From Epilithonimonas sp042695135 (GTDB lineage Bacteria > Bacteroidota > Bacteroidia > Flavobacteriales > Weeksellaceae), in NCBI RefSeq assembly GCF_042695135.1, contig NZ_CP170547.1, positions 434,001 to 498,000 of the forward strand: a stretch of 64,000 nt of DNA, written 5' to 3'. The position numbers and the translations under genes were made by a program. Below, piece by piece: positions 33,218 to 42,446 of this stretch; positions within the stretch are counted from its first letter, which is position 1; every line of letters starts with the position of its first letter. A model generated the notes under the pieces. It searched no databases. It was not told where the DNA came from and saw only the letters and a list, made by a program, of their open reading frames with translations.

Positions 33218-34575
33218 TAAACGACACCTTGCGCCAACATTGCTTCCGCAACTTTCACGAAACCGGCAATATTAGCACCTTTCACATAGTTTACATATCC
33301 GTCTTCTTCTTTTCCGTAGTCTCTACAAGCTTTGTGGATGCCGATCATGATTTCTTTCAATCTTGCATCTACTTCTTCAGAAGACCAGTTAAGTCTGATA
33401 GAGTTCTGCGTCATTTCCAATCCGGAAGTTGCAACACCACCGGCATTAGAAGCTTTCCCCGGAGAGAAAAGAACTTTATTGTCAAGGAAATAATTAATAG
33501 CATCTAATGTAGAAGGCATATTTGCAGCCTCAGTTACACAAAGACAACCATTTGCCACAAGTGCTTTGGCGTCTTCCAGATCCAGTTCATTTTGAGTTGC
33601 AGAAGGGAAAGCGAGATCACACTTTACTTCCCAAGGTCTTTTCCCTGCGAAGAACTGTGCTTCCGGATATTTCGTAACGTAATCTTCTGCTCTGTTATTG
33701 CCTGTTGCTCTTAATTCCAGTAGATATTCGATTTTTTCTCCCGAGATTCCGTCTTTATCATAGATGTAGCCATCCGGACCAGACATTGTCACTACTTTTC
33801 CGCCAAGATCATTAATTTTTTTGATAACACCCCAAGCCACGTTTCCAAATCCGGAAACGGCGACAGTTTTCCCGGCAATAGATTCGTTGATTGTTTTCAA
33901 CATTTGCTCAGCAAAATAAACAACGCCATAACCGGTTGCTTCAGGTCTGATTAAAGATCCCCCATAAGCCAAACCCTTACCTGTCAAAACACCCGTAAAT
34001 TCGTTTCTGATCTTTTTATACATCCCGAAAAGATATCCGATTTCTCTTGCGCCAACACCAATATCTCCGGCAGGAACATCCGTCTCAGGACCAATATGTT
34101 TGCAAAGTTCCATCATAAATGCCTGGCAGAAACGCATTACTTCCATATCCGATTTTCCTTGGGGATCAAAATCAGAACCTCCTTTTCCACCACCCATTGG
34201 CAAAGTAGTAAGGGAATTTTTGAATGTTTGCTCAAACGCTAAAAATTTCAAAACACTAAGATTCACAGTTGGATGAAATCTGATTCCGCCTTTGTAAGGT
34301 CCGATTGCAGAATTCATCTGTATTCTGAACCCTCTGTTTACCTGGATTTCGCCTTTGTCATCAATCCACGGGACGCGGAAAATGATTACTCTTTCCGGCT
34401 CAGCCATTCTTTCCAGAAGTTTCATTCCGGTATATTCTTTTCTCGTAGCAATGAAAGGAATTACGGTCACCGCAACTTCTTTTACAGCCTGGATAAATTC
34501 GGGTTCGTTCGGATTTTTGGCTTCGATTTTTGCCATAAATTCCTGAATCTTTTCTTCAACGTTAAATAATTCCAT
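33217..34575 (-). CDS. gdhA: NADP-specific glutamate dehydrogenase
   Basis: A 452-residue hexameric glutamate dehydrogenase that aminates 2-oxoglutarate with NADPH. The ATG is at 34573-34575 (MELFNVEEKIQEFM); a TTG three codons upstream is in the frame but is less likely. Key segments are GPYKGGIRFHPTV, PMGGGKGGSDFDPQGKS (catalytic Lys), PAGDIGVGAREIGYLFG and the coenzyme domain AVSGFGNVAWGVIKK. Length matches the small bacterial NADP type. A full promoter (TTG, 19 bp, TAAATTTG) lies 18-48 bp upstream of the ATG. It links ammonia assimilation with the amino-acid catabolism implied by tnaA. Confidence 0.95.
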   Translation of the reverse strand: MELFNVEEKIQEFMAKIEAKNPNEPEFIQAVKEVAVTVIPFIATRKEYTGMKLLERMAEPERVIIFRVPWIDDKGEIQVNRGFRIQMNSAIGPYKGGIRFHPTVNLSVLKFLAFEQTFKNSLTTLPMGGGKGGSDFDPQGKSDMEVMRFCQAFMMELCKHIGPETDVPAGDIGVGAREIGYLFGMYKKIRNEFTGVLTGKGLAYGGSLIRPEATGYGVVYFAEQMLKTINESIAGKTVAVSGFGNVAWGVIKKINDLGGKVVTMSGPDGYIYDKDGISGEKIEYLLELRATGNNRAEDYVTKYPEAQFFAGKRPWEVKCDLAFPSATQNELDLEDAKALVANGCLCVTEAANMPSTLDAINYFLDNKVLFSPGKASNAGGVATSGLEMTQNSIRLNWSSEEVDARLKEIMIGIHKACRDYGKEEDGYVNYVKGANIAGFVKVAEAMLAQGVV

Positions 34576-34593
34576 TGTGTACAATTATGACAA

Positions 34594-34623
34594 CAAATTT
34601 AATTTTATTTTCGAATTTCGCAA
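34594..34623 (-). promoter_or_regulatory. Promoter of gdhA
   Basis: TTG (34623-34621), 19-bp spacer, TAAATTTG (34601-34594) followed by T on the minus strand fit the Bacteroidetes consensus. Confidence 0.65.
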
Positions 34624-34757
34624 GTAATATTTTAATTTTTATTGAAAATTTAATGATATTGATTAAGTTTTTTGCATTATGTATAATTACATCTTTTGTG
34701 TTAACAATTTTTGAATTTAATATTAAATTACTTCAAATTTTCGGAATGTCATTTTTC

Positions 34758-35864
34758 TTAATTAAGTTGATATTGTCGTCCGGAAAGACATTTGATATGA
34801 CCATATATCTCTAGATCAAGAAGAATTGGCAAAATCTTATGATGGAGAATGTCAGATTTTTCTGCTAATTCGTCGAGAGAAATCGTTTTGTTTTCCGTAA
34901 TTAATTCTAAAATCCTGTGATGGTCTTTTCTCTCAGGATCCAGGTTTATTTTCTTTTCTTCCTTTGGAAATAATTCCGGTTGAGGCGAGAAATTCAGATT
35001 CTTAACAAGTGTTTTGATATCGACAATAGTTTCGGCTTTGTTATTGGCTATCAATTGATTGCAGCCTTGGCTATAAACATCAATAATTTTTCCCGGCAAA
35101 GCAAAAACATCTCTGTTGTATTGGTTCGCAGCCGTCACGGTTGTTACAGATCCGCCGCCGTAAGCCGTTTCCACAACAATCAAATGTGGAGAAAGGCCTG
35201 CGATGATTCTGTTTCGCTGTAAGAAGTTTTCTTTAGCCATTACTTCAAAAGATGCGTATTCTGTTATTAGTGCGCCATTGTTTTCGATAATCTTTTTTGA
35301 AAGATTTTTGTTGGAGGCAGGATAGATTTTATCCAGACTCTGAGCCAAAACTGCAATGGTGGGAATTTCATTTTTAAGAGATTCTTCGTGTACACAGGAA
35401 TCTGCGCCTAAAGCCAATCCGCTGACTGTACACACTTTTGAAGATGATAACTCTGACATCAGATCCTGAATAAAATGTTTACCATAAGCCGTCAGTTTTC
35501 TTGTTCCAACTATACTTACCGGATTAGATTCATTATTCAAATTGCCTTTGTAAAATAAGATCATAGGCGCATCATCACAATTCAGAAGATGTTTTGGATA
35601 CAGGTTGTCTTCCTGCGAAATAATATTAATGGCCTGTTTTTCACAGAATTTTATTTCTTTCTCAGCAGATTTTAGAAACTCTTTGTTCCCAATATTCTGA
35701 ATACTGCTTTTCCCGATTCCAGAAATTGAAAGAAGAGAGTTGGGAGAGGATTCCCAGACTTTTTTTGCTGATCCAATATGTTTTATCAGCTTTTTAAGAT
35801 TGATGTTGCCAATGTTTTTGCACTGTTTCAGCGCAAGAATGTAGAGATATTCTTCGGATGTCAT
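34758..35864 (-). CDS. dprA: DNA processing protein DprA
   Basis: A 368-residue DprA/Smf protein that binds single-stranded DNA and loads RecA during natural transformation. An N-terminal helix-hairpin part leads to the Rossmann DprA domain with VSIVGTRKLTAYG, SGLALGADSCVHEESL, and NRIIAGLSPHLIV. A winged-helix C-terminus (EKSDILHHKILPILLDLEIYGHI) is present. The gene follows the rhomboid gene by about 30 bp on the same strand. Start and length are usual. Confidence 0.93.
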   Translation of the reverse strand: MTSEEYLYILALKQCKNIGNINLKKLIKHIGSAKKVWESSPNSLLSISGIGKSSIQNIGNKEFLKSAEKEIKFCEKQAINIISQEDNLYPKHLLNCDDAPMILFYKGNLNNESNPVSIVGTRKLTAYGKHFIQDLMSELSSSKVCTVSGLALGADSCVHEESLKNEIPTIAVLAQSLDKIYPASNKNLSKKIIENNGALITEYASFEVMAKENFLQRNRIIAGLSPHLIVVETAYGGGSVTTVTAANQYNRDVFALPGKIIDVYSQGCNQLIANNKAETIVDIKTLVKNLNFSPQPELFPKEEKKINLDPERKDHHRILELITENKTISLDELAEKSDILHHKILPILLDLEIYGHIKCLSGRQYQLN

Positions 35865-35894
35865 AGGGTCATTTGTGTACGACCAATTTAGAAA

Positions 35895-36683
35895 TTATTT
35901 TTCATTTTTTCGGATCTCATCCAGATATTCCCAAATATTTTGTTGTTTCAGCTGAGGTAATTCTTCAAAATCTTCCGGATGATTCAGGATATATTCCTGC
36001 CACATTTTGTCATCTCTTTCGCTGTAATATTCCGGATATTCCCAGATATATCTGATTTTTTTGTCACCATATTTTCTGAAGATCAATGCCATAATAATTC
36101 CGGTAATACTTCCTGCCAGATGCGATTGCCAGCTGATTTTGCTTGGTTCCTGGAGTTGTGAAAAGAACTCTTCCGGGAAAATCCCCCAGATCAAACTTCC
36201 GTAATACAGAGCAACGACTAAGGAAACTGTCAGCAACTTCATATTCCATCGGAAAACGCCACTGAAAAAGATGAAAAAGGCCAGCATATAAACTAATCCG
36301 CTTGCGCCAATAATGCAGTTGTAATTCCATTTTCCAGTAATAATATCAATCGGCGGCAGCATCCAGACCAGTAATCCGGAAGCAAGCCAGCCAATGAAGA
36401 AAATTTTGAAAGCGATTTTTGGATAAAATTCAAATAATAAAAATAAGAGAATTGCGATCGGCATCGAATTACCGAGAATGTGATCAAGACTTCCGTGAAG
36501 CAAGGGCGCAAAGATAACGCCGCTCAAACCTTCCGGAACAAGAGGAATAATGGCACCATAACAACCTCCAAAAAATCCGAGATTCTGGAGCAGGAAAAAG
36601 ATCCACATCAATGACAACATTGCTATTGGAACCAAAAAGGATTTTAAATGAAAGGTTTTCAAAAACATGGATTTGAGAATCAC
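35895..36683 (-). CDS. Rhomboid family protein (second, divergent)
   Basis: A 262-residue protein with six or more helices and a rhomboid core: LLHGSLDHILGNSMP (helix-2 region), GASGLVYMLAFFIFF (Ser nucleophile) and HLAGSITGIIMAL (His). Both catalytic residues are present, with a charged C-terminal tail (about 215-262, KYGDKKIRYIWEYP to EIRKNEK). It is unlike the 17076-17825 rhomboid in loops and tail. It lies upstream of dprA. The substrate is unknown. Confidence 0.85.
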   Translation of the reverse strand: MILKSMFLKTFHLKSFLVPIAMLSLMWIFFLLQNLGFFGGCYGAIIPLVPEGLSGVIFAPLLHGSLDHILGNSMPIAILLFLLFEFYPKIAFKIFFIGWLASGLLVWMLPPIDIITGKWNYNCIIGASGLVYMLAFFIFFSGVFRWNMKLLTVSLVVALYYGSLIWGIFPEEFFSQLQEPSKISWQSHLAGSITGIIMALIFRKYGDKKIRYIWEYPEYYSERDDKMWQEYILNHPEDFEELPQLKQQNIWEYLDEIRKNEK

Positions 36684-36786
36684 AATTATACAGCCATTTT
36701 ACAGAAAAGGTAATTTTGTCCGCAAAAAACCAATGATTAATTGAGAATTTGGTTATTAAGTCAGATATTTAAAAGTTTAGATTTAT

Positions 36787-36794
36787 TATTTTTG
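36787..36794 (+). promoter_or_regulatory. Promoter -7 box for the DUF3078 gene
   Basis: TATTTTTG matches TAnnTTTG and lies 17 bp before the ATG at 36812. It is followed by T. Confidence 0.5.
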
Positions 36795-36811
36795 TGAAAA
36801 ATTTGTTATTA

Positions 36812-37921
36812 ATGAAAAAGGTATTGGTAGTTTTTACGTTGATGTTTGTCTTTTTGTCTAAGGCTCAAATTACTGATTATCAGAAATTAATAGACTCAAT
36901 AGCTCAGAAAAGATGGGACTCTACAGCTATTGATATAGACAGTCTGGCAAATCCTAAGATCGTTGACATCAGGTCATTAAAAAATGATTCTGTAAAACTT
37001 TCCAATAATACGATTATCGTTTCCAATACAGAAGATACCAGTCCCTTGACACCGTCTTCTATTCTTAATCTTCCAACATTGAAACGCTGGTTTTTCTTTG
37101 GACAGAACAGCTTGGTTTTCAATCAGTCATCATTTGCAAATTGGTATGCCGGCGGGAATAATAACATTGGAGTTATCGGAAAAGTCAATTATAATATCGT
37201 TTATAAAAAGAACAGACATTACCTTGATAATAACATCCAATTGGGTTATGGATTTGTGTCTTCAACAGGTCAATCTACCAGAAAGACAGATGATTACATT
37301 AATATTATGACCAATTACGGGTACGAATTGGCGCAGCATTATTATTTGTCAACAGGTTTCCAGTTTTTGTCACAATTTACACCGGGATTCAATTATTCCA
37401 CGACGCCTGATCCTATTTTTGATGACAGAATTTCCAAATTTATGGCACCGGGTTATCTGAATGTCGGTCTCGGTTTCTCTTATAATCCGAACGATAATTT
37501 CCAGTTGATTGTCCGCCCTTTAAATGGAAAATTCACTTTTGTATTAGATGAAAAACTTCAGACAAAAGGCAGTTATGGTTTGGAAAGAGATGGGCAAAGT
37601 ATGCGTGCTGAGTTGGGAGCAATGGTCAATATTCTTTATAAAATTAAGATATATAAGGATATTACGTACGTCAATCAGGTTAATTTCTTCAGCAATTATC
37701 TACAACATACAGAAAGAGTCGATATCAATTACAGCGGTTCCTTAAACCTTAAATTCAATAAATATATCTCAGGCGTTGTAACGATCGATATGATGTACGA
37801 TCACGATCAAATACAGAAGCTGCAGAGAAAACAAACTTTAGGATTCGGAATTACTTATAATCTTGGCTATAAGGTTGATAGAGATACTACGACCGGTGTT
37901 ATTAAACCTTTTGTGAATTAA
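36812..37921 (+). CDS. DUF3078 domain-containing outer membrane protein
   Basis: A 369-residue protein with signal peptide MKKVLVVFTLMFVFLSKAQ. The ATG at 36812 is used because a TTG six codons earlier gives no signal peptide core of its own. The DUF3078 domain begins at about residue 88 (WFFFGQNSLVFNQSSFANWYAGGNN) and has alternating hydrophobic strands typical of a small barrel, ending in GFGITYNLGYK. Function unknown. It has its own -7 box, and the terminator at 37951-37980 is shared with convergent msrA. Confidence 0.88.
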   Translation: MKKVLVVFTLMFVFLSKAQITDYQKLIDSIAQKRWDSTAIDIDSLANPKIVDIRSLKNDSVKLSNNTIIVSNTEDTSPLTPSSILNLPTLKRWFFFGQNSLVFNQSSFANWYAGGNNNIGVIGKVNYNIVYKKNRHYLDNNIQLGYGFVSSTGQSTRKTDDYINIMTNYGYELAQHYYLSTGFQFLSQFTPGFNYSTTPDPIFDDRISKFMAPGYLNVGLGFSYNPNDNFQLIVRPLNGKFTFVLDEKLQTKGSYGLERDGQSMRAELGAMVNILYKIKIYKDITYVNQVNFFSNYLQHTERVDINYSGSLNLKFNKYISGVVTIDMMYDHDQIQKLQRKQTLGFGITYNLGYKVDRDTTTGVIKPFVN

Positions 37922-37950
37922 AAAAAGGATTTCATCACAATTTAGAATAA

Positions 37951-37980
37951 AAAAAGTGGAGCTTATTGCTCCACTTTTTC
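37951..37980. terminator. Bidirectional terminator, DUF3078 gene and msrA
   Basis: AAAAAGTGGAGC, 5-nt loop, GCTCCACTTTTT. The right arm overlaps the last codons and stop of msrA (stop at 37963). Confidence 0.85.
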
Positions 37981-38616
37981 TTGTAACCAACCCAATTCTC
38001 CAAAGTGTTTTTTGAATTTTTGAATCTTTGGTCCAACTACAGCGCTGCAATATGGCTGGTTTGGATTGGCATTGTAATAACCTTGGTGGTAAGCTTCTGC
38101 TGACCAGAATTTTTTGAAAGGAACAATCTCTGTTACATATTTTCCGTTCCATTCTCCTTTTGCTTCAGATTCTTTCATAGACTCTTCAGCTTCTTGTTTT
38201 TGTTTTTCAGAATGATAGAAAACAGACGATCTGTATTGTGTTCCAACATCATTGCCTTGTCTGTTAAGCGTTGTCGGGTTATGAAGAAACCAGAATACTT
38301 CCAGTAATTGTTTATAAGAAATAATTTTAGGATCAAATGCGATCTGAACTACTTCTGCATGACCAGTTGTTCCTGTACAAACTTCTTCATAAGTTGGGTT
38401 TTCCGTATGTCCGCCGGAATAGCCGGAAGTTACAGATTCTACACCTTTCAGCATATGGAAACAACTCTCCACACACCAAAAACATCCGCCTGCCAAAGTG
38501 GCATACTCCAAATTGTTTTTATCCATTTTTTGATTTGTTAAAGGTTTTGATTTTTTCTCCTGTCCATTGTAATTGACAAGGAAAAGACTTAGGATGATTA
38601 ATAAATAACGTTTCAT
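37963..38616 (-). CDS. msrA: Peptide-methionine (S)-S-oxide reductase MsrA, exported
   Basis: A 217-residue MsrA with N-terminal signal-like segment MKRYLLIILSLFLVNYNGQ, so it is expected in the periplasm. It repairs Met-S-sulfoxide. The catalytic motif GGCFWCVE is at about 43-50, then YSGGHTENPTYEEVCTGTTGHAEVV and LFWFLHNPTTLNRQGNDVGTQYRS-type sequence (seen as VFWFLHNPTTLNRQG). The C-terminal resolving Cys may be that in QPYCSAVVGPK. It converges on the DUF3078 gene. Confidence 0.93.
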   Translation of the reverse strand: MKRYLLIILSLFLVNYNGQEKKSKPLTNQKMDKNNLEYATLAGGCFWCVESCFHMLKGVESVTSGYSGGHTENPTYEEVCTGTTGHAEVVQIAFDPKIISYKQLLEVFWFLHNPTTLNRQGNDVGTQYRSSVFYHSEKQKQEAEESMKESEAKGEWNGKYVTEIVPFKKFWSAEAYHQGYYNANPNQPYCSAVVGPKIQKFKKHFGELGWLQEKVEQ

Positions 38617-38709
38617 TTTTGAGCAAGAAAAATCCTCTGATTTTCCTAAATCTTAATAGCAAAAATTATTCCTATTAAAAATTGGTGTCAAAGGATTTCT
38701 CTATGTCAA

Positions 38710-39681
38710 TTATTTATTTTCCCAAACGAGAGCACTTGCGCCAAGAATAGCTGCATCAGCTTCGTCCAGTTCGCTGAAAACCAATTTTACCTTTGAGCGG
38801 AAAATCGGTAACAGGTTACGTTCCATATGTAATTTTGTTGGTTTCAGAAGGAAATCTCCTGCTTTTATTACGCCTCCAAATAATAATATGGCTTCAGGTG
38901 AGGAGAACATAACAAAGTTTGCTAATGCTTCTCCCAATTTCTGTCCTGTATATCGGAAAACTTCTATCGCTGTCGGATCGCCTTTAAGTGCACATTCGTG
39001 TACAGTTTTGGAATTGATGTTTTCTTCAGGATATTGATTAAGCATAGAATCCGGAAACTCAGCACGGAATTTTTTAGCAGTAATGGCAATTCCGGTTGCA
39101 GAAGCATAAGCCTCAAGACTACCTTCAGAACCTGTACTCCAGTGTTTTCTTCCGCCTGGTTTTACAACCGTGTGACCCAGTTCTCCGGCAAATCCATCGT
39201 GACCGTAGATCAGACTTCCGCTGGCTACGATGCCGCTTCCAACACCGGTTCCAAGTGTTATCATTATGAAATCCTTCATTCCTCTTGCAGCGCCAAACAT
39301 CATCTCCCCGAGCGCAGCCGCATTGGCATCATTGGTCATCTTGCAAGGAACACCGAATTTCTTTGTCATCAATTCAGCAAACGGAACCACACCTTTCCAC
39401 GGAAGATTTGGTGCTAATTCTATGGTGCCGGTATAATAATTGGCGTTGGGTGCGCCAACGCCGATTCCGTCCAAAGTTGTATTGGTGGAAACCTCATCTA
39501 TCAGAGGTTTTATGTTGACATACAAAGCTTCGATAAAATCTTCTACTTGTTTGTATTCCTCAGTTTTTATGCTTCCTTTTGCGAGAATCTCTCCTCGGTG
39601 GTTTACCAAACCGAATTTGGTATTAGTTCCGCCAATATCTATACCTATGGCGATTTGTCGTGATAAATCAATTAATGACAT
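38710..39681 (-). CDS. ROK family sugar kinase (glucokinase-like), zinc site missing
   Basis: A 323-residue ROK kinase. Motifs: GIDIGGTNTKFGLVN (phosphate-binding), NDANAAALGE (catalytic Asp), ITLGTGVGSGIV and FAGELGHTVV. The usual zinc motif CxCGxxGCxE is changed to HWSTGSEGSLE, keeping the Glu but losing every Cys. A helix-turn-helix is absent, so it is an enzyme rather than a repressor. Glucose, N-acetylglucosamine or N-acetylmannosamine may be the sugar. It lies downstream of the 39757 receptor gene on the same strand, 75 bp apart, with no evident sugar operon. Confidence 0.85.
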   Translation of the reverse strand: MSLIDLSRQIAIGIDIGGTNTKFGLVNHRGEILAKGSIKTEEYKQVEDFIEALYVNIKPLIDEVSTNTTLDGIGVGAPNANYYTGTIELAPNLPWKGVVPFAELMTKKFGVPCKMTNDANAAALGEMMFGAARGMKDFIMITLGTGVGSGIVASGSLIYGHDGFAGELGHTVVKPGGRKHWSTGSEGSLEAYASATGIAITAKKFRAEFPDSMLNQYPEENINSKTVHECALKGDPTAIEVFRYTGQKLGEALANFVMFSSPEAILLFGGVIKAGDFLLKPTKLHMERNLLPIFRSKVKLVFSELDEADAAILGASALVWENK

Positions 39682-39756
39682 CGATTGAATTTTTAAGACC
39701 CTAAATTTAGAAAAAAGGTTTTTAATATTCCTTAAATATTAACTAAATTTTAAATT

Positions 39757-42339
39757 TTAGAAATTATATTTAATTGTGACGCCAAAAGTTCTCGGATCTC
39801 CTAAAACAGCCGCATAATGTCCTGCATTTCCTGCGCCCGGAAGCAATTGCTCAAAATAATCCCTGTTGAGAATATTTCTTACCCATACATAAGCTGTAAC
39901 ACCTTGTCTTACACGGAATCCGAATCTTGAATTGAATAAAGCATAACCCGGGATATTCAGGAATTTTGATGGAGTAGGGCTTGAAGAAAATGTTGAACGG
40001 TAATAGCTGTCCAGAGCAAAGAAATAATCGCCATTATAATTGAGGAATTTCCCTGAGAAATTAATCTCGCCACCTGTAGAACCTGCCCACTTTGAAACAC
40101 CCGGCAAAACACCTCCGGAAATATCGATGAACGTTGGTCCGCCTGTATCTTCCAATGCTGGCGGTGCATTGGTGAATTTTTTATATATCGCTTCTGTATA
40201 TGCCAGATTGGAATAGAAATACAAATTGCTAAATGTGTAGGAAAGATCGGTTTCAACGCCTCGTACTCTAACTTTTTCTGCATTGGCAAGATAACCACGG
40301 TTGATGGAAAGATCTGCGGCCTGAACCTGAACCTGATAATCCTTGATTGCCGAATTATAAAGCGTCAGGTTAAATATAAAATTTTTGAAAGGCTGAGATT
40401 TCAGTCCTAATTCGTAATGTAGAATTCGTTCCGGTTTTATAACGGCAAGTTCTGTCATTGCAGTTCCATCGGGATTTGTTGGAAGTCCACCAAGATTAAG
40501 TCCAACCGGTTTGAAGCCTGTAGAAAATGTTCCGAAAAGATTGTAATTTTTAGTTGGTTTAAATGCCAAAGTTAATTGTCCGGAAAAATTAGTATCATCA
40601 ATCGATGCATTGAATTCCTGATTGCTGTAAACCGAGTTTTTTATGGCAATCAATGCAGGATCATTTGTTTGCAGTCCGCCGTAAGTGATCCTTTTGAAAT
40701 CGATTTCTTTCTTGTCATAATTAATTCTTACTCCCGGAAGCAAGCTGAACTTATCAGTAAAATTCCAGTCTAGTTGTCCAAAAACCGCACCGCTGAAAGA
40801 ATTGAGGCTTGGATAAGATTTGATTCCGTAACCTTCCAGAAGGCCGGGCGTTTTCCATTGATTAATCACCGCTGCATTGGTCGAATTAAGGGAAAACCGC
40901 CATTGATCCTTGCCTGCTTCTTCGATCTGTCCGTTTTTATCGGCTCTTAATCTCTGCCAGATTCCGAAAACGCCGAAGACACCACTCAGCTTTTCATTAA
41001 AATTCCCAGACCAGCGAATCTCCTGGCTCCATTGCTGGTGCTTGCTCGGTGCCTGGGATTTTGCCAAAGCCGAAAGTCCGGTGAAATCTCTGTCATTTGA
41101 AGGATTCCAGTTCCAGAATCTCCAGGCTGAGGTTGACACTATTTTTCCTTTCCCTAAATTATATTCAGCGTTTAAAGAAAGTCCGCCCATATCCTGTTCA
41201 GCTTTCCAGGGAGTGTCTGTGTCGACCGTTCTGTTAAAAGGGTCGATTGCCGGAAGTGTATAGCCAAGATCTGAAATAATATTATTAAATTGTCTGTAGG
41301 CTGCTCTTTTTGTCGTTACAACTCCGGCAATAACTTGTGCATAACCGTTTGCTCTTAATCTGTTGTAATCTCCGGTCAGGATGAATTTCAGGTTTTCATT
41401 TGGTTTGTATAATAATTGATCACGAAGAGCGATAGAATTAATATCGTTTAGATTCTGACTGGTTCTGGAATTATAAATTGTCCCGTCACGATGCGTTCCC
41501 GAAGCCGAAAAACGATTGGCAAATTTCTCAGAAATGGCACCTGTGACAGAAGTTTTTGCCTGGATAAACCCATAATTTCCAAAACTGATCTCAGCCGTTC
41601 CGCCTGTTGTGAAACTTGGTTGTTTTGTGGTGACGTTAAAAGTTCCTGCCGTTGTGTTTTTTCCGAATAAAGTTCCCTGAGGACCACGTAAAACCTCAAT
41701 TCTCTCGATATCAACAAAATCAAGTGTTGTGGCTGCAGGTCTTGCATAATAAACGCCATCTACATAAAACCCAACGCCTGGGTCCAGACCATCATTCGTC
41801 AAACCAAAAGTAGAGCCCAATCCTCTGATGCTGAGACTTGTATTCCTGGGTGTCGAACTGTAAAACTGAACAGAAGGAACCAGTTCCTTTAAACGATTAA
41901 CATTAAAAGCACCAGTTTCTTCAGCTTTCTTTCCTGAGATGACATTAATAGGTATCGGGACTTCCTGCGCAGTTTCTTCCCGTCTTCTTGCTGTGACAAT
42001 GACTTCCGTAATAACAAAATCATTTGGGAGAAGTTTGATGATGAGAGTGTCGCTGGGATTTTCTTTTAGTGAATATTGTATAACCTCAAATCCTGATTTT
42101 TGAATTTTAAAATCGATAGGAAACACATTAATGTTATTTAAAATAAAGTTTCCGTTTTGATCGGTTTGTACTGTCAGGTTTTTATCAGACTTCGAAGTGA
42201 TCTTTACAGAACTGACAGGCTTATTATTGATGCTGTCCAGGATTATCCCATAGATAGAATTCTGCGCAGATAAATTAATGAAAGAGAAAATAAAAAAGAT
42301 AAAAGTGATCTTTGCTAAGAGAGTCGAATTTTTGCTCAT
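39757..42339 (-). CDS. TonB-dependent receptor with carboxypeptidase-like domain
   Basis: An 860-residue outer membrane receptor. Signal peptide about 1-25, carboxypeptidase-like domain about 28-112, plug about 117-235 (SIRGLGSTFGLTNDGLDPGV, IEVLRGPQGTLFGKNTTAG) and barrel ending in GVTIKYNF, the terminal Phe signature. It is adjacent to a PepSY membrane protein and a TonB siderophore receptor, so iron-complex uptake is likely. A palindrome spans the -33 position of its promoter. The substrate is not known. Confidence 0.9.
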   Translation of the reverse strand: MSKNSTLLAKITFIFFIFSFINLSAQNSIYGIILDSINNKPVSSVKITSKSDKNLTVQTDQNGNFILNNINVFPIDFKIQKSGFEVIQYSLKENPSDTLIIKLLPNDFVITEVIVTARRREETAQEVPIPINVISGKKAEETGAFNVNRLKELVPSVQFYSSTPRNTSLSIRGLGSTFGLTNDGLDPGVGFYVDGVYYARPAATTLDFVDIERIEVLRGPQGTLFGKNTTAGTFNVTTKQPSFTTGGTAEISFGNYGFIQAKTSVTGAISEKFANRFSASGTHRDGTIYNSRTSQNLNDINSIALRDQLLYKPNENLKFILTGDYNRLRANGYAQVIAGVVTTKRAAYRQFNNIISDLGYTLPAIDPFNRTVDTDTPWKAEQDMGGLSLNAEYNLGKGKIVSTSAWRFWNWNPSNDRDFTGLSALAKSQAPSKHQQWSQEIRWSGNFNEKLSGVFGVFGIWQRLRADKNGQIEEAGKDQWRFSLNSTNAAVINQWKTPGLLEGYGIKSYPSLNSFSGAVFGQLDWNFTDKFSLLPGVRINYDKKEIDFKRITYGGLQTNDPALIAIKNSVYSNQEFNASIDDTNFSGQLTLAFKPTKNYNLFGTFSTGFKPVGLNLGGLPTNPDGTAMTELAVIKPERILHYELGLKSQPFKNFIFNLTLYNSAIKDYQVQVQAADLSINRGYLANAEKVRVRGVETDLSYTFSNLYFYSNLAYTEAIYKKFTNAPPALEDTGGPTFIDISGGVLPGVSKWAGSTGGEINFSGKFLNYNGDYFFALDSYYRSTFSSSPTPSKFLNIPGYALFNSRFGFRVRQGVTAYVWVRNILNRDYFEQLLPGAGNAGHYAAVLGDPRTFGVTIKYNF

Positions 42340-42357
42340 AGTTTAAAAATTAATGAG

Positions 42358-42365
42358 CAAATGTA
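42358..42365 (-). promoter_or_regulatory. Promoter -7 box of the TonB receptor gene
   Basis: TACATTTG (42365-42358) followed by C on the minus strand matches TAnnTTTGY, 19 bp before the ATG. No -33 TTG is seen; the palindrome below occupies that site. Confidence 0.6.
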
Positions 42366-42375
42366 AAAAATTATA

Positions 42376-42400
42376 AATTCATACTAAAATAGTATGAATT
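42376..42400. promoter_or_regulatory. Operator-like palindrome upstream of the TonB receptor gene
   Basis: AATTCATACTA, AAA, TAGTATGAATT: perfect 11-bp arms. It covers roughly -19 to -45 relative to the predicted start, where the -33 box should be. It could bind a repressor or an activator that replaces the -33 contact. It could also be part of a weak hairpin. Confidence 0.5.
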
Positions 42401-42407
42401 AAATTTA

Positions 42408-42441
42408 ACAAAAAACCCGAATGATTTATTTCAGGTTTTTT
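42408..42441 (-). terminator. Terminator after the PepSY gene
   Basis: On the minus strand AAAAAACCTGA...TCGGGTTTTTT with a T run (one G-U-type mismatch). It separates the PepSY gene from the receptor promoter. Confidence 0.65.
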
Positions 42442-42446
42442 ATCAA

